Origin: Gammaproteobacteria bacterium HGW-Gammaproteobacteria-13 | Lineage (GTDB): Bacteria > Pseudomonadota > Gammaproteobacteria > Pseudomonadales > Pseudomonadaceae | Assembly (NCBI GenBank): GCA_002840155.1 | Contig: PGZH01000011.1 | Span: forward strand, 296,500-360,499 | Direction: 5' to 3' | DNA length: 64,000 bases | Shown here: positions 61,771 to 64,000 of the stretch, in pieces | How positions within the stretch are numbered: position 1 is the first letter of the stretch | Layout: the number at the start of each line of letters is the position of its first letter | Program-made: the position numbers and the translations under genes | The notes under the pieces: generated by a model | Databases searched by the model: none | Seen by the model: only the letters and a program-made list of their open reading frames with translations | What the model was told of the DNA's origin: nothing

Positions 61771-62513
61771 AAGACTTGCCCTCAACAGGCGCGGTGCGCT
61801 GGGCAGGCCATGCCTGGGTGGGGCCCGGCATCGGCATCTTTCATGGCCGTGCCGGCCACCAGGATTGGCACCACCATCAGGCACATCAGATCTCAGCGGG
61901 TCTCGATTCACCTGTATTGGTTGAAACGCCGCTGGGCATTCAAACAGGATCGGCCGTCTTCATCCCGGCCGGCTTGCCGCATCGGCTCAGCGCCAACCGA
62001 GTGCTATCGATCTATCTGGATGCAGTGTCCGATGAGGCGCGTGCTTTGTGTGGCAGCGAAACAGCGCGGGTGATTGAGATCGCGCCGGGGGATATCACGC
62101 CGATTATCGAGGCGCTACGTGAGCCAGGGCACACTGCACTTCAGGTAAGAGCGGGGGTGCGCCAATCACTGCAACTTTCCGATCCGCCGCCTTCAGATCC
62201 TCGTTTGACCACTGTGGTTGAGGCGCTGCGTAGTGGCCAAATGGGACGCGACGAAATGGCCGCGTTGGTGCATTTATCCCCCTCACGGTTTTCCCACTGG
62301 TTTGTAGAGCAAACCGGCCTGCCGCTGCGCAGCTATGCGAAATGGTTGCGTCTCACGCAGGCCCTGCAATATGTGGCCAAAGGTGTACGACTAACCGAAG
62401 CAGCTCATGCAGCGGGCTTTTCTGACTCGGCGCATTTCTCCCGGACATTCCGGACGCTGCTGGGCATCGATCCTTCTTCCGCACTGGCTGAGGTCGATCT
62501 TCAGGAGTCATAG
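61767..62513 (+). CDS. AraC-family regulator with an N-terminal cupin-like domain
   Basis: The 248-aa protein has an N-terminal ligand-type region with a His cluster (DWHHHQAHQIS, about 33-43) that could bind metal, and a C-terminal AraC double helix-turn-helix (about 145-240). The latter contains MAALVHLSPSRFSHWFVEQTG and LTEAAHAAGFSDSAHFSRTFR. It overlaps lspA by 4 nt, so it belongs to the same transcript. Its target may be the desaturase-like gene 69 nt further on. The His cluster is unusual and suggests metal sensing, which is only inferred. Confidence 0.85.
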   Translation: MKDLPSTGAVRWAGHAWVGPGIGIFHGRAGHQDWHHHQAHQISAGLDSPVLVETPLGIQTGSAVFIPAGLPHRLSANRVLSIYLDAVSDEARALCGSETARVIEIAPGDITPIIEALREPGHTALQVRAGVRQSLQLSDPPPSDPRLTTVVEALRSGQMGRDEMAALVHLSPSRFSHWFVEQTGLPLRSYAKWLRLTQALQYVAKGVRLTEAAHAAGFSDSAHFSRTFRTLLGIDPSSALAEVDLQES

Positions 62514-62581
62514 CTCTTTCGTTCAAGCCGAAAGCGGGTCTCCCCACATACAGTCATGGCTCCCTACCCAGGAGCTGAGCG

Positions 62582-63451
62582 ATGCCTATTTTCCTGCGAT
62601 TCCCCCTACGCTGGCTGAGCTATCCACTTGTGTTTGGTGGCTGTGCCGCCTTCATGCTCTGGGCGCTGTACGCGGGAGTGCCGTATTGGCCCACCACACC
62701 GGTAGTCGCCGCGGTGGGTCTGTTAAGCGTCGCGGGGTTAGAGCGCATCCAGCCTTTTCGCGAAGCCTGGCTTGAGGATCATCAAGACACCGCGACCGAC
62801 CTACTGCACATGCTGGTGAATCTCTCCGTCATCCAGTTCACCGCTGAAATCCTGGCCAGGCTGGGCGATGCAGTGCCAGCTACGGTTCGTCTCTTCCCAG
62901 TCGAGAGCCCACTTTGGCTGCAACTGCTGCTGGTCGCCGCCGTGCTCGATCTGAGCCTGTATGCCATGCATCGTATCAGCCACCATGTACCCTGGCTGTG
63001 GCGTTTTCACATGATTCATCACAGCGCCGAGCGGCTGTACTGGATCAACGGGGAGCGCCGACACCCCTTGCACGCCGCACTCATGGCCGGTCCGGGGCTG
63101 GTGATTCTGCTCGCATCAGGTGCTCCATCCGCAGTGGTTGCTACCTGGTTTGGCATTTTGACCGTGCACTTGGCGTTCCAGCATGCAAACCTGGACTACC
63201 GACTGGGATGGCTGCGCCACATCATCGGGGTTGCTGAAATTCATCGCTGGCATCACAAGCGCGACTTTGCGGATGCCCAGGTTAACTTCGGAGAGTTTCT
63301 GATGGTGTGGGATCGACTGTTTGGCACGTTCTACGACAGCGCAGGGAAGCTGGGAGAGGCAGAGGTTGGATTGCATGAAAAGGACTATCCCAAAGACTAC
63401 CTTGGACAGTTGACCGAACCCTTTGGGCGAGACCTTACAAGCCAAGGCTAA
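62582..63451 (+). CDS. sterol desaturase/fatty-acid hydroxylase-like membrane protein
   Basis: The 289-aa di-iron membrane oxygenase family member has several helices (about 10-30, 40-60, 75-95, 110-130) and the His boxes HRISHH (about 129-134), HMIHH (about 143-147) and HRWHH (about 222-226), in the order of the family. It should hydroxylate or desaturate a lipid in the inner membrane. It is the last gene seen of the metal island and may be controlled by the AraC protein before it. The substrate is unknown. A link to membrane adaptation under metal stress is speculative. Confidence 0.85.
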   Translation: MPIFLRFPLRWLSYPLVFGGCAAFMLWALYAGVPYWPTTPVVAAVGLLSVAGLERIQPFREAWLEDHQDTATDLLHMLVNLSVIQFTAEILARLGDAVPATVRLFPVESPLWLQLLLVAAVLDLSLYAMHRISHHVPWLWRFHMIHHSAERLYWINGERRHPLHAALMAGPGLVILLASGAPSAVVATWFGILTVHLAFQHANLDYRLGWLRHIIGVAEIHRWHHKRDFADAQVNFGEFLMVWDRLFGTFYDSAGKLGEAEVGLHEKDYPKDYLGQLTEPFGRDLTSQG

Positions 63452-63918
63452 CGGATTCTCTTGCGAAGGGCTGCCGCTAGGTGCAACACGATGCCCCTAG
63501 TGAGTGGCTCTGGCTAGCTGATGAAAGCGCGCGCCCGTTGAGCCGATGCCACCCAACGTAAGCTCGCTCGCCCGCAACCAATGTGAGCCCAAGGCTATGC
63601 CAGTCGCAGTTAATCTGAGCTGGAGATCGCATCGATTGCGAGCTCGGCCGAACTCAAACGCGAGCTGATTCAACTACTGGTTCATGGCTCGAAACCATCA
63701 GCAGAGTGGTGCACAACCACTGGAATGGGCGACTCATATCCTCTGGAGCAAGTGGCCCATTTCACTGCAATACATAGCGTTGCAGTGAGCTGATCGCCTC
63801 TCTAGCGAATGACCTGGGCCAACCCAAGCTGGGCGCTCTCACGGCCTATACGCCGTTTTTGTTGAAAACCTGCACTTAAATGTCGCTTTAAGACAACTTT
63901 TATTGCCGCCTTGTGAAG
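63452..63918. other. non-coding interval at the right of the island
   Basis: About 470 bp with no gene I can support. A frame at roughly 63625-63792 (LEIASIASSAELKRELIQLL) is open for some 55 codons but has no start with a ribosome binding site. It may be decayed coding DNA. The last 80 bp are AT-rich and lead into a probable promoter. Confidence 0.4.
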
Positions 63919-63934
63919 ATTACAGAATTGTAAT
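63919..63934 (+). promoter_or_regulatory. copper-type two-component operator (cop-box-like)
   Basis: ATTACA-GAAT-TGTAAT, with perfect 6-bp arms, lies within an AT-rich promoter-like stretch. Two TATCTTCA/CATCTTCA-like direct repeats follow at about 63942-63961. The dyad resembles CopR/CusR-type boxes of copper operons. The regulated gene would start outside the window. Confidence 0.5.
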
Positions 63935-64000
63935 TTTCCAATCATCTTCAAGTTATCTTCAGCTTGCAAGGATAGGGCTCAGCTCCCCAAAGGCGCAGAG

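Noticed and set aside
63625-63792. short coding gene near the right end
   Set aside because: It is open for about 55 codons but has no start with a ribosome binding site and no recognisable family.

Overview
The window is chromosomal DNA from a Pseudomonas species. Backbone genes are GC-rich, and the run pst-phoU, phoR-phoB, ubiA-ubiC, two rubredoxins, rubredoxin reductase and an HU gene follows the order I recall for the PA5348-PA5369 end of the P. aeruginosa chromosome. No rRNA, tRNA or CRISPR array was seen.

Region 1 (1-27.25 kb, minus strand) is a nearly complete type VI secretion (T6SS) cluster laid out like P. aeruginosa HSI-II. In transcription order it encodes TssA, TssB, TssC, TssE, PAAR, TssF, TssG, ClpV/TssH, a sigma-54 activator (Sfa), a 29-residue leader ORF, a VgrG fused to a C-terminal Tle1-type (DUF2235) lipase, two tandem DUF2931 lipoproteins (candidate immunity), an unassigned ORF, an Imm52-type immunity protein, a 44-residue lipoprotein, an FHA protein, TssJ, TssK, TssL, TssM, a PP2C phosphatase and a Ser/Thr kinase. 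No hcp gene is present. The kinase, phosphatase and FHA protein would form a threonine-phosphorylation switch, and Sfa points to sigma-54 control. The VgrG fusion is the effector-carrying tip.

Region 2 (27.7-33.0 kb) holds a hexose-6-phosphate mutarotase, a tripartite TRAP transporter split divergently (DctQM on minus, the binding protein on plus), a small exported protein and an acyl-CoA thioesterase. Region 3 (33.2-46.1 kb) is the phosphate regulon: pstS, pstCAB, phoU and phoR-phoB. Three Pho boxes with 11-bp periodicity lie before pstS, pstC and phoB. A response regulator, an M23-family protein and a CBS/CorC membrane protein sit between phoU and phoR. Region 4 (46.1-50.2 kb) carries ubiA, ubiC, two rubredoxins, rubredoxin reductase and HU. 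Several interspersed intergenic inverted repeats occur in regions 2-4.

Region 5 (50.2-64 kb) is an island inserted immediately after the HU gene. It starts with four abutting AT-rich genes: three tyrosine-recombinase-like proteins (408, 534 and 885 aa) and a 151-aa coiled-coil protein. Four copies of a GYGTTTCATT motif precede them. The set resembles Tn554-type and Gamma-Mobile-Trio-type integration modules. Its cargo is scar-like debris (a methyltransferase/HipA fragment fusion), a DsbA/DsbB-like pair, Cys-rich micro-ORFs, and a Cd/Pb/Zn resistance locus: cadR, a cadA disrupted twice, a DUF3703 gene, a second lspA, an AraC regulator and a sterol-desaturase-like protein. The window ends in what looks like a copper-responsive promoter for a gene outside it. 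The right boundary of the island was not found.
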